This document shows, piece by piece, positions 50,003 through 58,482 of a stretch of DNA of 64,000 bases. This stretch comes from Micromonospora sp. WMMD980. Its GTDB lineage: Bacteria > Actinomycetota > Actinomycetes > Mycobacteriales > Micromonosporaceae. The stretch is from assembly GCF_029626035.1 (NCBI RefSeq), contig NZ_JARUBE010000003.1, positions 3,906,001-3,970,000 on the forward strand, in the 5' to 3' direction. Position numbers and translations under genes: made by a program. A model generated the notes under the pieces. It searched no databases. It was not told where the DNA came from and worked only from the letters and a program-made list of their open reading frames with translations. Positions within the stretch are counted from its first letter, which is position 1. The number at the start of each line of letters is the position of its first letter.

Positions 50003-50295
50003 CCGACTCCGGGCTGCCCGCCGAACGGACCCGGCTGGCCTGGCGGCGCACCCTGCTCACCGTGACCGCGGTGCTGCTGCTCCAGCTCCGCCCGGCGTTC
50101 GCCGGCCGGGTCCTGGACGCGGCGCTGGCCGGGACCGCGGTCGCGATCTGGCTGGTCGTGCTCGCCGCCGCCTGGCGACGGGCCACCGGGGCCGGCCCCC
50201 GCCGGCTCGGGCAGGTCGCGATGCCGCTGACCGCGCTCGGCGCGACCGCGCTGGCCCTGCTCGGCGTGGCGCACGTGCTCAGCCGGGTGCACTGA
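49999..50295 (+). CDS. DUF202 membrane protein, second copy
   Basis: 98 residues, beginning LPAERTRLAWRRTLLTVTAVLLLQLRPA, a variant of the DUF202 NERTxLAWxRT signature, with three hydrophobic segments. It overlaps the first DUF202 gene by GTGA. Two adjacent DUF202 genes of this kind, one longer and one shorter, are a common actinobacterial pair. The function is unknown. Confidence 0.87.
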   Translation: MTDSGLPAERTRLAWRRTLLTVTAVLLLQLRPAFAGRVLDAALAGTAVAIWLVVLAAAWRRATGAGPRRLGQVAMPLTALGATALALLGVAHVLSRVH

Positions 50296-50321
50296 CCGGG
50301 CCCGGTGCGCCATCATGGGGC

Positions 50322-50711
50322 ATGGCCCGCCTCTACGTGCTGCTGTTCTTGGTCCAGGTCGTGCTCGCCGTCTGCGCGCTGATCAGCTGCCTCTCCGCCG
50401 AGGACGAGCAGGTCAAGGTGCTGCCCCGGCTGGTCTGGGTGCTGGTCATCCTGTTCTTCCCGCTGGTCGGCTCGATCGCCTGGTTCGTGGCCGGCCGGGA
50501 GCGCCCGAACGGCCCGCTCGGCGCCGCCGGCTCCACCACCCCGGCCCGCCGCCCGGTCGCCCCGGACGACGACCCGGACTTCCTCTCCTCGCTCGACAAG
50601 CGCTCCCGCGACGAGGACCGGGAGCGCCTCCAGCGCTGGGAGGACGACCTGCGCCGCCGCGAGGAGGAGCTGCGCGACCGCCCGGACGACCGGGACCGCC
50701 CGGAGGTCTGA
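50322..50711 (+). CDS. PLDc_N-domain membrane protein
   Basis: 129 residues: two hydrophobic segments (about 4-24 and 38-60: LPRLVWVLVILFFPLVGSIAWFVAGR) of the phospholipase D N-terminal type (PLDc_N), which here stand alone with no nuclease domain. A highly charged helical tail follows (about 92-129: RSRDEDRERLQRWEDDLRRR), probably a coiled coil. The ATG at 50322 gives the family start MARLYVLLF. The function is unknown. It lies 26 bases after the second DUF202 gene, so it may share the transcript. Confidence 0.85.
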   Translation: MARLYVLLFLVQVVLAVCALISCLSAEDEQVKVLPRLVWVLVILFFPLVGSIAWFVAGRERPNGPLGAAGSTTPARRPVAPDDDPDFLSSLDKRSRDEDRERLQRWEDDLRRREEELRDRPDDRDRPEV

Positions 50712-50757
50712 GCGCCATGGGGGCATGCCCGGCCGGCAGGCCGTGCCGGCGTCGCGG

Positions 50758-52380
50758 TCAGGCCAGGTTCGACGACCGGGGGTACGCGTCCGCCGGGTCG
50801 GTCAGCACGTTGACCAGGTACGGCACCCCGGCGTCGAACGCGCGGCCGAGCGCCGGGCCGAGGTCGGCGGCCTTCTCCACCGTCTCGCCCGCGCCGCCGA
50901 GCGCCTCGACCACCCGGTCGTAGCGCAGCCCGGGCTGGAGGTCGGCGGCGACGTCGTAGCCGTACATGGCGCGCATCGGGTGCTTCTCCAGCCCCCAGAT
51001 GCCGTTGTTGCCGACCACGATCACCACCGGCAGGTTCTGCCGGGCCAGCGATTCCACGTCCATCAGCGAGAAGCCGGCCGCGCCGTCGCCCATCAGCACG
51101 CAGATCTGCCGGTCCGGGTGGCTGACCCGGGCGCCCATCGCGTAGCCCATGCCGGTGCCGAGGCAGCCGTACGGGCCGGGGTCGAGCCAGGTGCCGGGCT
51201 GGGCGGGCTCCAGGTACTTCCCGGCGTACGAGACGAAGTCGCCGCCGTCGCCGATGGTGATGGCGTCCGGGGCGAGCACCTTGCGCAGCTCGCCGTAGAC
51301 CCGGGCCGGCCGGATCGGGTCGGTCTCGGCGGCCATCTCCTCGGCGTCGCGGGCCTTCGCCGCGTCCTCGGCGGTGCGCAGCTCGGCGATCCAGTCGGCG
51401 TGGTCGGCCCGGTCGCCGGCGCGCTCGGCGAACCCGCCGAGGATCAGCCGCAGGTCGCCGGCGGGCGCGGCGGCGGGCTGCACGTGCCCGGCGCGCTGGC
51501 TCGGCGCGTCCACCACGTGCACGACGGTCGCGTCGCCGAAGTCGCCGAAGGAGAGCCGGAAGTCGAGCGGCGTGCCGACCACCACCACCACGTCGGCGCC
51601 CTTGAGCGCGACCCGGCGGGCCTTGGCGAAGGCGAGCGGGTGCGTCGGCGGCAGCGCGCCCCGGCCCATCCCGTTGGTGAACACCGGCACCTGGAGGGCC
51701 TCGGCTGCGGCGCGCAGGGCGTCGACGGCGTCGCCGGCGTACACGTCGGAGCCGGCGATGATGACCGGCCGGGACGCGCCGGCGATCAGGCCGGCCGCCT
51801 TGGCCACCTCGTCCGGGTCCGGCTCGATCGGCGCGGGCGCGGCGACCGCCGGCAGGTCGGCGTCGCCGACGGAGAAGACCGCCTCCAGCGGGAAGTCCAG
51901 GAAGACCGGGCCCCGGTGCGGGGTGAGCGCGGTGGTCAGCGCCGCCGACACCGCGCGCGGGATGTCGTCGGCGCTGAACACCGTCTCGGCGTGCTTGGTC
52001 ACCGGCGCGACCAGCGGCAGGTGGTCCATCTCCTGGAGGCTGCCGGAGCCCCAGCGGAACTGCGGAGCCCGGCCGCCCATCACCAGCACCGGCGAGGCGT
52101 TGAAGAACGCGCTGGTCAGCCCGGAGACGCCGTTGGTGACGCCGGGGCCGGCGGTGAGCACGGCCAGGCCGGGGCGGCGCTGGAGCTTGGCCACCGCCTC
52201 GGCGGCGAACACGGCGGACTGCTCGTGCCGGACGTCGTAGAGCGGGAAGCCGGCCTGGTGCGCCGCGTCGTAGAGCGGGAACACGTGCCCGCCGGAGAGC
52301 GTGAACATCTCCCGTACGCCGTGCGCGCGCAGCGCCGCCAGCGCCAGCTCGCCGCCGTGCCCCTCGACGTGTTCCGTCAT
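50758..52380 (-). CDS. acetolactate synthase large-subunit-like TPP enzyme
   Basis: 540 residues of the POX/ALS fold, closest in feel to the mycobacterial IlvG-type proteins. The catalytic Glu is in VRHEQSAVF and the Mg-TPP site is VLMGDGAAGFSLMDVE to VVGNNG. No regulatory subunit gene is adjacent, and the quinone/FAD-region motifs are less conserved than in IlvB, so acetolactate formation is not certain; oxalyl-CoA decarboxylase-like or benzaldehyde-lyase-like reactions are alternatives. GGGGAG precedes the ATG. The last gene of its unit is here, with a separate enoyl-CoA hydratase upstream. Confidence 0.87.
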   Translation of the reverse strand: MTEHVEGHGGELALAALRAHGVREMFTLSGGHVFPLYDAAHQAGFPLYDVRHEQSAVFAAEAVAKLQRRPGLAVLTAGPGVTNGVSGLTSAFFNASPVLVMGGRAPQFRWGSGSLQEMDHLPLVAPVTKHAETVFSADDIPRAVSAALTTALTPHRGPVFLDFPLEAVFSVGDADLPAVAAPAPIEPDPDEVAKAAGLIAGASRPVIIAGSDVYAGDAVDALRAAAEALQVPVFTNGMGRGALPPTHPLAFAKARRVALKGADVVVVVGTPLDFRLSFGDFGDATVVHVVDAPSQRAGHVQPAAAPAGDLRLILGGFAERAGDRADHADWIAELRTAEDAAKARDAEEMAAETDPIRPARVYGELRKVLAPDAITIGDGGDFVSYAGKYLEPAQPGTWLDPGPYGCLGTGMGYAMGARVSHPDRQICVLMGDGAAGFSLMDVESLARQNLPVVIVVGNNGIWGLEKHPMRAMYGYDVAADLQPGLRYDRVVEALGGAGETVEKAADLGPALGRAFDAGVPYLVNVLTDPADAYPRSSNLA

Positions 52381-52452
52381 GCCACTCCCCTTCGTCGCGC
52401 GACCGGAGTCACACGCTACTGGCCGGTAGACGAGATGTGAACAGTCCTCGCG

Positions 52453-53226
52453 TCAGCGCCCGGTGAAGCCGGGCTTGCGCTTCTCCACGAACGCGGCCAT
52501 GCCCTCGCGCCGGTCGTCGGTGGCGAACAGCGCCGCGAAGAGCTGGCTCTCCCACGCCAGGCCGGAGGTGAGGTCCATGTCCAGGCCGGCGTCGACGGCC
52601 GCCTTCGCCGCCCGCAGCGCCTGCACCGGCCCGGTCAGGAACGACCTCACGTACGCCAGCGCGGCGTCGTAGACCTCGGCGGCCGGAACCACCCGGTCGG
52701 CCAGGCCGATGCGCAGCGCCTCCTCGGCGTCGACCATCCGGCCCGTCATGATCAGATCCTTGGCGCGGGCCGGGCCGACCAGCCGGGCCAGCCGCTGGGT
52801 GCCGCCCGCGCCCGGGATGACGCCGAGCTTGATCTCTGGCTGGCCGAGCTTGGCGTCGTCGGCCACGATCCGCCAGTCGCAGGCCAGCGCCAGCTCGCAG
52901 CCACCGCCGAGCGCGTAGCCGGTGATCGCGGCGACGACCGGCTTGGGGATCCGGGCGATCGCGCCCAGCGCGCTGGACAGGTCGGCGGCCCGCTCCGCCA
53001 TGTCCACGTAGGACATGTCGGCCATCTCCTTGATGTCCGCGCCGGCCGCGAAGACCTTCTCGCCCCCGTACACGACGACCGCGCGGACCCCGGCGTCGGC
53101 GGTGGCCGCCGTCGCGGCGGCGCGCAACTCCTCCTGCACCTGCGTGTTCAGCGCGTTCATCGGCGGCCGCTCCAGCCGGATGGTGCCGACGCCGTCCTTC
53201 ACTTCCAGCCTGACGAACTCGCCCAC
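52453..53226 (-). CDS. enoyl-CoA hydratase/isomerase family protein
   Basis: Crotonase-fold enzyme, probably hydrating 2-enoyl-CoA in fatty-acid oxidation. The 257 residues include the oxyanion-hole AAGADIKEM, then [13 protein letters not shown] with the first catalytic Glu and [19 protein letters not shown] with the second. Both Glu are present, as in true hydratases. I chose the GTG at 53226 (VGEFVRLEV); GAGG lies upstream. The 5' extension in the same frame has no support. It is transcribed away from the neighbouring membrane protein gene. Confidence 0.93.
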   Translation of the reverse strand: MGEFVRLEVKDGVGTIRLERPPMNALNTQVQEELRAAATAATADAGVRAVVVYGGEKVFAAGADIKEMADMSYVDMAERAADLSSALGAIARIPKPVVAAITGYALGGGCELALACDWRIVADDAKLGQPEIKLGVIPGAGGTQRLARLVGPARAKDLIMTGRMVDAEEALRIGLADRVVPAAEVYDAALAYVRSFLTGPVQALRAAKAAVDAGLDMDLTSGLAWESQLFAALFATDDRREGMAAFVEKRKPGFTGR

Positions 53227-53323
53227 GCTGCCCTCACTTCCTCGTCGAAGTCGCGTGCCAACCTTACGACCCGCCTCGTTGGGGTAGACAGTGCGGTAGA
53301 CGCCGGACACCGGGAGTGAGGCG

Positions 53324-53845
53324 ATGACCACCTACTACGACGACCGGTCGGTCCGGGTCACCTCCACCGCCCTGCGGGTCGACGACCGCAGCTATCCGCT
53401 GGCCGAGCTGACCATGGTGTGGCACCGGCGGGGCAGCCGCTCCTGGCGGGTGCTCGCCGGCCGCGGCGCGATCGGCGCCGCGCTCGCCGGGCCGCTGGTG
53501 GCCGCGCTGCTGGGCGTCGCGCTCGCGGTCTGGCTGCACCGCTCGCTCACCGTCACCATCGCCATCGTCGGCGCGTCCGTGCTGGTCGGCCTCGCCGTCG
53601 GGCCGCTCGCCGACGTGCTCTTCGAGCACCTGGACCGCTCCTACGTGCAGGGCAGCCGGGAACTGGAGATGTGGGCGACCTGGCGGGGCCGGCCGGTGCG
53701 GCTGCTCAGCACCGGCGACGCGCTGCGCTTCGGTCAGATCTACCGCGCGGTGCAGCGGGCCATCGAGCGGGCGCCCGCCGCCGGGCCGGCTCAGAACGTG
53801 ATCGGCTCGTCGGGCAGCAGGCCCAGCCCGCGCAGCAGGCCGTAG
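53324..53845 (+). CDS. DUF6232-like membrane protein, copy A
   Basis: 173 residues: [26 protein letters not shown] at the start (a small beta domain), two hydrophobic segments (about 48-70 and 74-96), and a C-terminal [16 protein letters not shown]... [17 protein letters not shown]. It is clearly paralogous to the protein encoded at 54258. The last 15 or so residues run antisense through the end of the SnoaL-like gene (55-base overlap) and look unstructured. Ribosome site GTGAGG. Function is unknown. Confidence 0.82.
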   Translation: MTTYYDDRSVRVTSTALRVDDRSYPLAELTMVWHRRGSRSWRVLAGRGAIGAALAGPLVAALLGVALAVWLHRSLTVTIAIVGASVLVGLAVGPLADVLFEHLDRSYVQGSRELEMWATWRGRPVRLLSTGDALRFGQIYRAVQRAIERAPAAGPAQNVIGSSGSRPSPRSRP

Positions 53846-54201
53846 GTGTCCTGCTCGCCCCAGAACTGCACGATCCGGCCACCGGCCAGCCGGTACATCT
53901 TGCACGCGCTCTGCACCGTGGTCGCCCCGGTCGCGTCCCGCCGGTAGGTCTGCGCCATCGACACCACCACCCGGTCACCGGCCGCGAAGATCTCCACGAT
54001 CTGCTGGTCGAGCACGGTCAACCCGGGCGAGGAGACGGCCGCCTCCGGATAGCGCCGGCCGCGTACCGCCGTGCCGGAGCCGTAGATCTCGACGTCCTCG
54101 TCCACCACCTCGGCCAACTCGGCCAGGTCCTTGGTGACGAAGGTCCGCAGGTACCGCCGGACCACCTCGATGTTGCGCGCCTGTTCGGTCCGGTCGGCCA
54201 T
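53791..54201 (-). CDS. SnoaL-like/NTF2-fold protein
   Basis: 136 residues with the SnoaL-type opening NIEVVRRYLRTFVTKDLAELAEVVDEDVEIYGSG and a VQSACKMYRLAGGRIVQFWGEQD strand region. This cone-shaped fold covers polyketide cyclases, hydrolases and binding proteins, so no reaction can be assigned. TAGCGT ends seven bases before the ATG at 54201, supporting that start over the GTG three codons earlier. It lies inverted between the two DUF6232-like paralogues. Confidence 0.85.
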   Translation of the reverse strand: MADRTEQARNIEVVRRYLRTFVTKDLAELAEVVDEDVEIYGSGTAVRGRRYPEAAVSSPGLTVLDQQIVEIFAAGDRVVVSMAQTYRRDATGATTVQSACKMYRLAGGRIVQFWGEQDTYGLLRGLGLLPDEPITF

Positions 54202-54208
54202 GCCGGAC

Positions 54209-54214
54209 ACGCTA
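54209..54214 (-). promoter_or_regulatory. -10-like TAGCGT, leaderless start
   Basis: On the minus strand TAGCGT ends seven bases before the SnoaL-like gene's ATG. It lies inside the alternative GTG region, so the shorter protein is favoured. Confidence 0.5.
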
Positions 54215-54257
54215 CCGACAGATTCCGTCCGCGCACTCGGAGTGGGTACGCTGATTT

Positions 54258-54740
54258 ATGACCCTCTATTACCGGGACGACGCGGTACAGGTCACCTCGC
54301 AGGCCATCCACGCCGGTGGGCAGGTCGTGCCGCTCGCCGACGTCACCTTCGTCTGGCACGCCCGGGGACGGACCACCGCGGCGGTACGGGGCCGGGTGCT
54401 CGGTCGGGGCGTGCTGGTCCTGCTGCTGTCGCTGCCGCCGCTGGTGGCGCTGGTCTGCGTGCTCTCGCTGGCCTGGGCGGCCCAGGACCGGGGCGACTGG
54501 AAGCTGGCCCTGATCATCGTGGCCGCGTCCGTGGTGGTCGGGCTGGCGCTCACCCCGTTCCTGGAGGTGCCGCTCGGCTGGCTGGACCGCTCCTACGAGC
54601 GCGGCAACCGGGTGCACGAGCTGTGGGTCCAGGTGCACGGGCGGGAGACGATGCTCGTCCGCACGCCCGACGCGCTACGGTTCGGGCAGATCTACCGGGC
54701 CGTGCAACGCGCCGTGGAACAGCAGGGAGACCGACGATGA
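54258..54740 (+). CDS. DUF6232-like membrane protein, copy B
   Basis: 160 residues that align along their length with the protein encoded at 53324: LYYRDDAVQVTSQAIHAGGQVVPLADVTFVWH at the start, two hydrophobic segments (about 50-72 and 78-100), and LDRSYERGNRVHELW... [17 protein letters not shown] at the end. Identity by eye is moderate, so the duplication is not recent. TACGCT lies five bases before the ATG. Its stop overlaps the next start as ATGA. Confidence 0.83.
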   Translation: MTLYYRDDAVQVTSQAIHAGGQVVPLADVTFVWHARGRTTAAVRGRVLGRGVLVLLLSLPPLVALVCVLSLAWAAQDRGDWKLALIIVAASVVVGLALTPFLEVPLGWLDRSYERGNRVHELWVQVHGRETMLVRTPDALRFGQIYRAVQRAVEQQGDRR

Positions 54741-55108
54741 CCCACCGTCGCGGCGAGGCCGTCGCGCTCGCCGGGCTGCTCGCCGCCGCGGGCGTCACCC
54801 ACTTCGTCCGGCCCGGCTTCTACGACCCGATCGTGCCGCGCGTGCTGCCCGGACCGGCCCGCTTCTGGACGTACGCCTCCGGGGTCGCCGAGCTGGCCGT
54901 GGCCGCGGCGGTGGCGCGTCCGGCCACCCGCCGGCGCGGCGGCCTGGCCGCGGCGGCGCTGTTCGCCGCGGTGCTGCCGGCGAACGCGCAGATGGCCTGG
55001 GACTGGCGGCGCCGCCGGCCGGCATCGCGGGCGATCGCCTACGGCCGGGTGCCGATGCAGGCACCGCTCATCTGGTGGGCGTTGCGGGTCGCCCGGCCGG
55101 ACCGCTGA
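54737..55108 (+). CDS. DoxX-like membrane protein
   Basis: 123 residues with four hydrophobic segments and the DoxX-like pattern VTHFVRPGFYDPIVPRVLPGPARFWTYASGVAELAVAA... PANAQMAWDW... MQAPLIWWALRVA. Small inner-membrane proteins of this type are implicated in redox or quinone-related functions, but the role here is unknown. The ATG overlaps the preceding stop as ATGA, so it is co-translated with the DUF6232-like copy B. Confidence 0.87.
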   Translation: MTHRRGEAVALAGLLAAAGVTHFVRPGFYDPIVPRVLPGPARFWTYASGVAELAVAAAVARPATRRRGGLAAAALFAAVLPANAQMAWDWRRRRPASRAIAYGRVPMQAPLIWWALRVARPDR

Positions 55109-55116
55109 CTCCCGGC

Positions 55117-56646
55117 TCAGGCCAGCGGCAACGTGGTGGCGACCGGCCAGGCGAGCAGCACCGCGCCGACCGCCGCCGGCAGCCACCACGGCGCGCCCCG
55201 CCGGCGCAACACCCCCGCCCAGGCCGCCTGCCAGGCCATCAGCGCCGCGAAGAGCGGCACCACCAGCAGCACGAACCCGGGCGCCAGGCCGGACACCGCC
55301 GCCCCGGCCAGGACCGCCACGGCGATCCCGCCGATCGCCGCGTACCGCCCACCCCGGCCCGCGGCGACCAGTTCGGCACCGAGCAGGAAGACCAGGCAGC
55401 AGAGCGCCACCAGGGGCAGCAGCCACCAACGGGCCCCGACCGGCGCGGCGGAGGTGAACCCGAGGTGCAGCGGCAGCGCGACGGCGAGCGCCGCGTACCC
55501 GAGGAGCGCCACCGCCACCACGGCGGCCCGCGCCGGACGGACGGTCTCCCCGGCCGGTGGTCGACCCAGCCGGAACAACAGCTGGGCGCCGGCCAGCAGC
55601 ACGCCGGCGAGCAGCAGGAACACGGCCACGTACCCGCCGACCGCGAGCGGCAGCCGGGCGGTCGGCAGCGGGGCGGTCAACGCCGCGCCGAGCCCGACCG
55701 CCGGCAGCGCCACCGCGAGCCACGACCCCGGCCGGGAAGGCGGCCCGTCGGCCGCGTCCGCGGGCTTGCCGGCCGACGACCGGGGCCCGGCGGCGATCAC
55801 CGGCCGGCGACGCGGCAGCAGATCGGCCAGCGGCACGAAGCCGAACCCCAACCCGAGCAGCAGCAGTGCCGCGGCGGCCGGGCGGGTCAGCGGGGCGGGC
55901 GCCGGACCGCCGGGCCGCCCCGGGAGGGCGGCGACCACCGCGTCGTGGGTACGCGGTGCGAACAGCACCGAAATGTGCTCGGTGCCCGGCGCCACCACCC
56001 GCTCCCGCGCCCCCGGTGGCCCGCCGCGCGCCGCCTCCTCGGCGGCCCGCCGGAAGTCGGGGAACTCCAACCCGCCCACCACGAGCGTCAGGTCCCCCGC
56101 CCAGCCGGCCGGCACGTCGCCCGCGTCGGGCAGCGACACGGCCACGGTCCGGGCGATCTCCGGGTGGGCCACCGCGTAGCGGGTGACCGCCCCGGCGCCC
56201 ATCGAGTGCCCGACCAGGACGATCCGGTCCCCGTCGACGCCGGGCCGGCTCCGCAGCCAGGCCAGCGCCACGTCCAGGTCGTGCGAGAGGACCGCGCGGG
56301 CCAGCTCGTCGTCCCGGCCCGCCCCGGGCAGCCGGGACGGGTTCGCGCCGTGCCCGGCGAAGTCGAGCAGCACCGCGACCGCGCCGTGCCGGGCCACCGA
56401 GTCGGCCAGCGGACGCATCAGCCGGGCGGAGCCGGCGAAACCGTGCGCGATCACCACCCCCGGTCGCCGCTCGCCGCCCGGTCCGGCCTGGCGTACCTCG
56501 GTGAGCGGCACCCCGGCGACGGTCGCCCGCCGGGTGCTCAGTCCGGCGTCCGCGCGGACCAGCAGCAGGGTGCCGAGCACGGCGGCGAGCAGGGCGATCG
56601 CGCCGAACACCAGGATTCGCCGGGGGGCCGGGCCGGGGGCGGGCAT
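55117..56646 (-). CDS. alpha/beta hydrolase with a C-terminal membrane domain
   Basis: 509 residues: one N-terminal hydrophobic segment (about 10-30), an alpha/beta hydrolase domain (about 38-250), then about eight hydrophobic segments (about 255-509). The hydrolase has the oxyanion HGFAGS, the nucleophile elbow VGHSMGAG and a late His in GTEHISVLF, so it looks catalytically complete and extracytoplasmic. The membrane half is not recognised. The fusion suggests an enzyme acting on a lipid or exported substrate. TAGGGT lies six bases before the ATG. It converges on the DoxX-like gene with an eight-base gap. Confidence 0.85.
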   Translation of the reverse strand: MPAPGPAPRRILVFGAIALLAAVLGTLLLVRADAGLSTRRATVAGVPLTEVRQAGPGGERRPGVVIAHGFAGSARLMRPLADSVARHGAVAVLLDFAGHGANPSRLPGAGRDDELARAVLSHDLDVALAWLRSRPGVDGDRIVLVGHSMGAGAVTRYAVAHPEIARTVAVSLPDAGDVPAGWAGDLTLVVGGLEFPDFRRAAEEAARGGPPGARERVVAPGTEHISVLFAPRTHDAVVAALPGRPGGPAPAPLTRPAAAALLLLGLGFGFVPLADLLPRRRPVIAAGPRSSAGKPADAADGPPSRPGSWLAVALPAVGLGAALTAPLPTARLPLAVGGYVAVFLLLAGVLLAGAQLLFRLGRPPAGETVRPARAAVVAVALLGYAALAVALPLHLGFTSAAPVGARWWLLPLVALCCLVFLLGAELVAAGRGGRYAAIGGIAVAVLAGAAVSGLAPGFVLLVVPLFAALMAWQAAWAGVLRRRGAPWWLPAAVGAVLLAWPVATTLPLA

Positions 56647-56652
56647 GCCGGC

Positions 56653-56658
56653 ACCCTA
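56653..56658 (-). promoter_or_regulatory. -10-like TAGGGT, leaderless start
   Basis: On the minus strand TAGGGT ends six bases before the hydrolase ATG. Confidence 0.5.
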
Positions 56659-56751
56659 CGCGGCGTGGGCCGCCCGACGGGAGGGCCGGAGTGACGTGCG
56701 CCGCCCGGCGTCGCCGGGCACCCCTGGCCGGCACGACGCACACTTGTGGGC

Positions 56752-57510
56752 ATGGCGATCCCACTCCCCCGGCCCGGCGACGTCGTCGGCCTCACCCGTT
56801 CCGCCCTCGACCAGGCGTTCGGTTCGGCCACCGCGCTCGCCGCCGTGCCCGCCCGCGCCTTCGCCGTGCTCGACGAGGTGGAGGCGCTGGTCCGGCGGAT
56901 CAACGGGGTGGTCGACCGGATCGAGGGCACGCTCGACCGCACCGACCGGGTGCTCACCGACGCGGAGACCGCGGTACGCGAGGTGGGCGTGATCAGCGCC
57001 GCCGCCACCACCGCGATCGACACCGCGACCGAGGTGGCCGCCGCGGCGGCGGTGGTGGTCGGCGAGGCGGAGCGGGTCTCCGCGGCGGCCGGCACCGTGG
57101 TCGGCGAGGCCGACCGGGTGGCGCGGGCCGCGGCCGGGGTGGTCGCCGAGGCGGACACGGTGGCGACGCGGGCCGCCGGCACGGTGGCCACCGCCGAGGC
57201 GGCGGCCGGCACCGCGACCGAGCTGCTGACCGCGTACGAGGCGACGCTGCGCCGGGCCGCGCCGATGGCGGCCCGTTTCGTCGAGCAGCTCAGCCCGGAG
57301 GAGGTCACCGCCGCGATCCGGCTGGTCGACGAGCTGCCGAAGTTGAAGGAGCACCTGACCTCGGACGTGCTGCCGATCCTGGCCACGCTGGACCGGGTCG
57401 GCCCGGACCTGCACGACCTGCTGGACGTCACCCGCGACCTCAAGCTCGCGGTGGCCGGCATCCCCGGCCTCGCCATGCTGCGCCGCCGCGGCGAGCGCGC
57501 CGAGGGTTAA
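56752..57510 (+). CDS. Ala-rich repeat protein, unknown function
   Basis: 252 residues, very Ala/Val/Glu/Asp-rich and probably one long helical structure. Residues about 90-165 hold four imperfect 14-15-residue repeats of the form VVGEAERVSAAAGT, VVGEADRVARAAAG, VVAEADTVATRAAG, TVATAEAAAGT. The N-terminal part (VEALVRRINGVVDRIEGTLDRTDRVL) looks like a coiled coil, and the C-terminal part is amphipathic helix. No signal peptide. Repeats of this kind occur in proteins that wrap membranes or lipid surfaces, but this is inference. The ATG at 56752 was chosen; a GTG two codons earlier is possible. Confidence 0.75.
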   Translation: MAIPLPRPGDVVGLTRSALDQAFGSATALAAVPARAFAVLDEVEALVRRINGVVDRIEGTLDRTDRVLTDAETAVREVGVISAAATTAIDTATEVAAAAAVVVGEAERVSAAAGTVVGEADRVARAAAGVVAEADTVATRAAGTVATAEAAAGTATELLTAYEATLRRAAPMAARFVEQLSPEEVTAAIRLVDELPKLKEHLTSDVLPILATLDRVGPDLHDLLDVTRDLKLAVAGIPGLAMLRRRGERAEG

Positions 57511-57559
57511 GGAGGGGCCCCTTCTTAACGTCTCCGGTAGAGAAGGGGCCCCCTCTCAC
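57505..57559. repeat. paired GGGGCCCC dyad repeat, copy 4
   Basis: GTTAAGGAGGGGCCCC, a TCTCCGGTAG spacer and GAGAAGGGGCCCC. It begins within the stop codon of the Ala-rich gene and lies between that gene and the convergent ribokinase gene, so it could end both transcripts. Confidence 0.8.
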
Positions 57560-57578
57560 ACCTCGCGAAGGGCCACGC

Positions 57579-58475
57579 TCAACCGCGGGCGAACAGCGCG
57601 TCGATCTCGGTGCGGTGCGGCAGCGCCACCGAGGCGCCCAGCTTGCGGACGCAGGCCGCCCCGGCCGCCGAGGCCCAGCGCACCGCCTCGGTCAGGTCGC
57701 GGCCCTCCCCCCAGGCCACCGCGAGCGCGGCGGTGAAAGCGTCCCCGGCGGCGGTGGAGTCGACCACGTCCACCGGAACCGCCGGCACGTGCACCGCCGG
57801 CCGGTCCCGGTCGACGTACCAGGCGCCGTCGCCGCCGAGCGTGAGCACCGCCCGGGGCACCAGGTCGAGCAGCGCCGCCGGCTCGCCCCGGCCGCGGCCG
57901 GTCAGCGCCTGCGCCTCCGGCTCGTTGACCACCAGCAGGTCGGTCGCGGCGAGCAGTTCGGCCGGCAGCGACCGGGCCGGCGCCGCGTTGAGCACCACCC
58001 GGGTGCCCGCCGACCGGGCCGCCAGCGCCGCCTCGGTCACCGTCTCGACCGGCACCTCCAGCTGCGCGACGAGCACGTCCGCCTCGCGTACGGCGGCCAG
58101 CTCGGCCTCGGTCGGCGCGACGAACGCCTCGTTCGCGCCGGGGGTGACCAGGATGGCGTTCTCCCCCGCGCCGCCGACCATCACCAGGGCGACGCCGGAC
58201 GGACCGTAGGCGACCCGGAGGTGGCCGGTGTCCACGTCGGCGGCGGTGATCCGGGCCCGGAGGGTGACACCGAACGCGTCCGAGCCGATCGCGCCGAGGA
58301 AGACGCAGGACGCGCCGGCGCGTACCGCGGCGACCGCCTGGTTGGCGCCCTTGCCGCCGGGGAGCATGACGAAGTCGGTGCCGAGCACCGTCTCACCCGG
58401 CCGGGGCAGCGCGGCGGCGGTCCCGACCAGATCCATGTTGGCGCTGCCGACGACGGCGATCCGGGTCTGCGACAT
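57579..58475 (-). CDS. rbsK: ribokinase
   Basis: PfkB-family sugar kinase; phosphorylates ribose to ribose-5-phosphate. The 298 residues show the N-terminal VVGSANMDLVG, the sugar-binding loop GGKGANQAVAA, and the C-terminal DSTAAGDAFTAAL with the catalytic Asp of the anion hole. The start MSQTRIAVVGS and the length fit RbsK; a related nucleoside or deoxyribose kinase cannot be excluded. No rbsABC genes are beside it. An ABC ATPase gene follows upstream on the same strand, seven bases before it. Confidence 0.9.
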   Translation of the reverse strand: MSQTRIAVVGSANMDLVGTAAALPRPGETVLGTDFVMLPGGKGANQAVAAVRAGASCVFLGAIGSDAFGVTLRARITAADVDTGHLRVAYGPSGVALVMVGGAGENAILVTPGANEAFVAPTEAELAAVREADVLVAQLEVPVETVTEAALAARSAGTRVVLNAAPARSLPAELLAATDLLVVNEPEAQALTGRGRGEPAALLDLVPRAVLTLGGDGAWYVDRDRPAVHVPAVPVDVVDSTAAGDAFTAALAVAWGEGRDLTEAVRWASAAGAACVRKLGASVALPHRTEIDALFARG

Positions 58476-58482
58476 GACAGGC

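Noticed and set aside
57040..57200. Repeat-coding DNA of the Ala-rich gene as a non-coding tandem repeat
   Set aside because: The units keep the reading frame and amphipathic pattern with silent changes, so it is a coding repeat.
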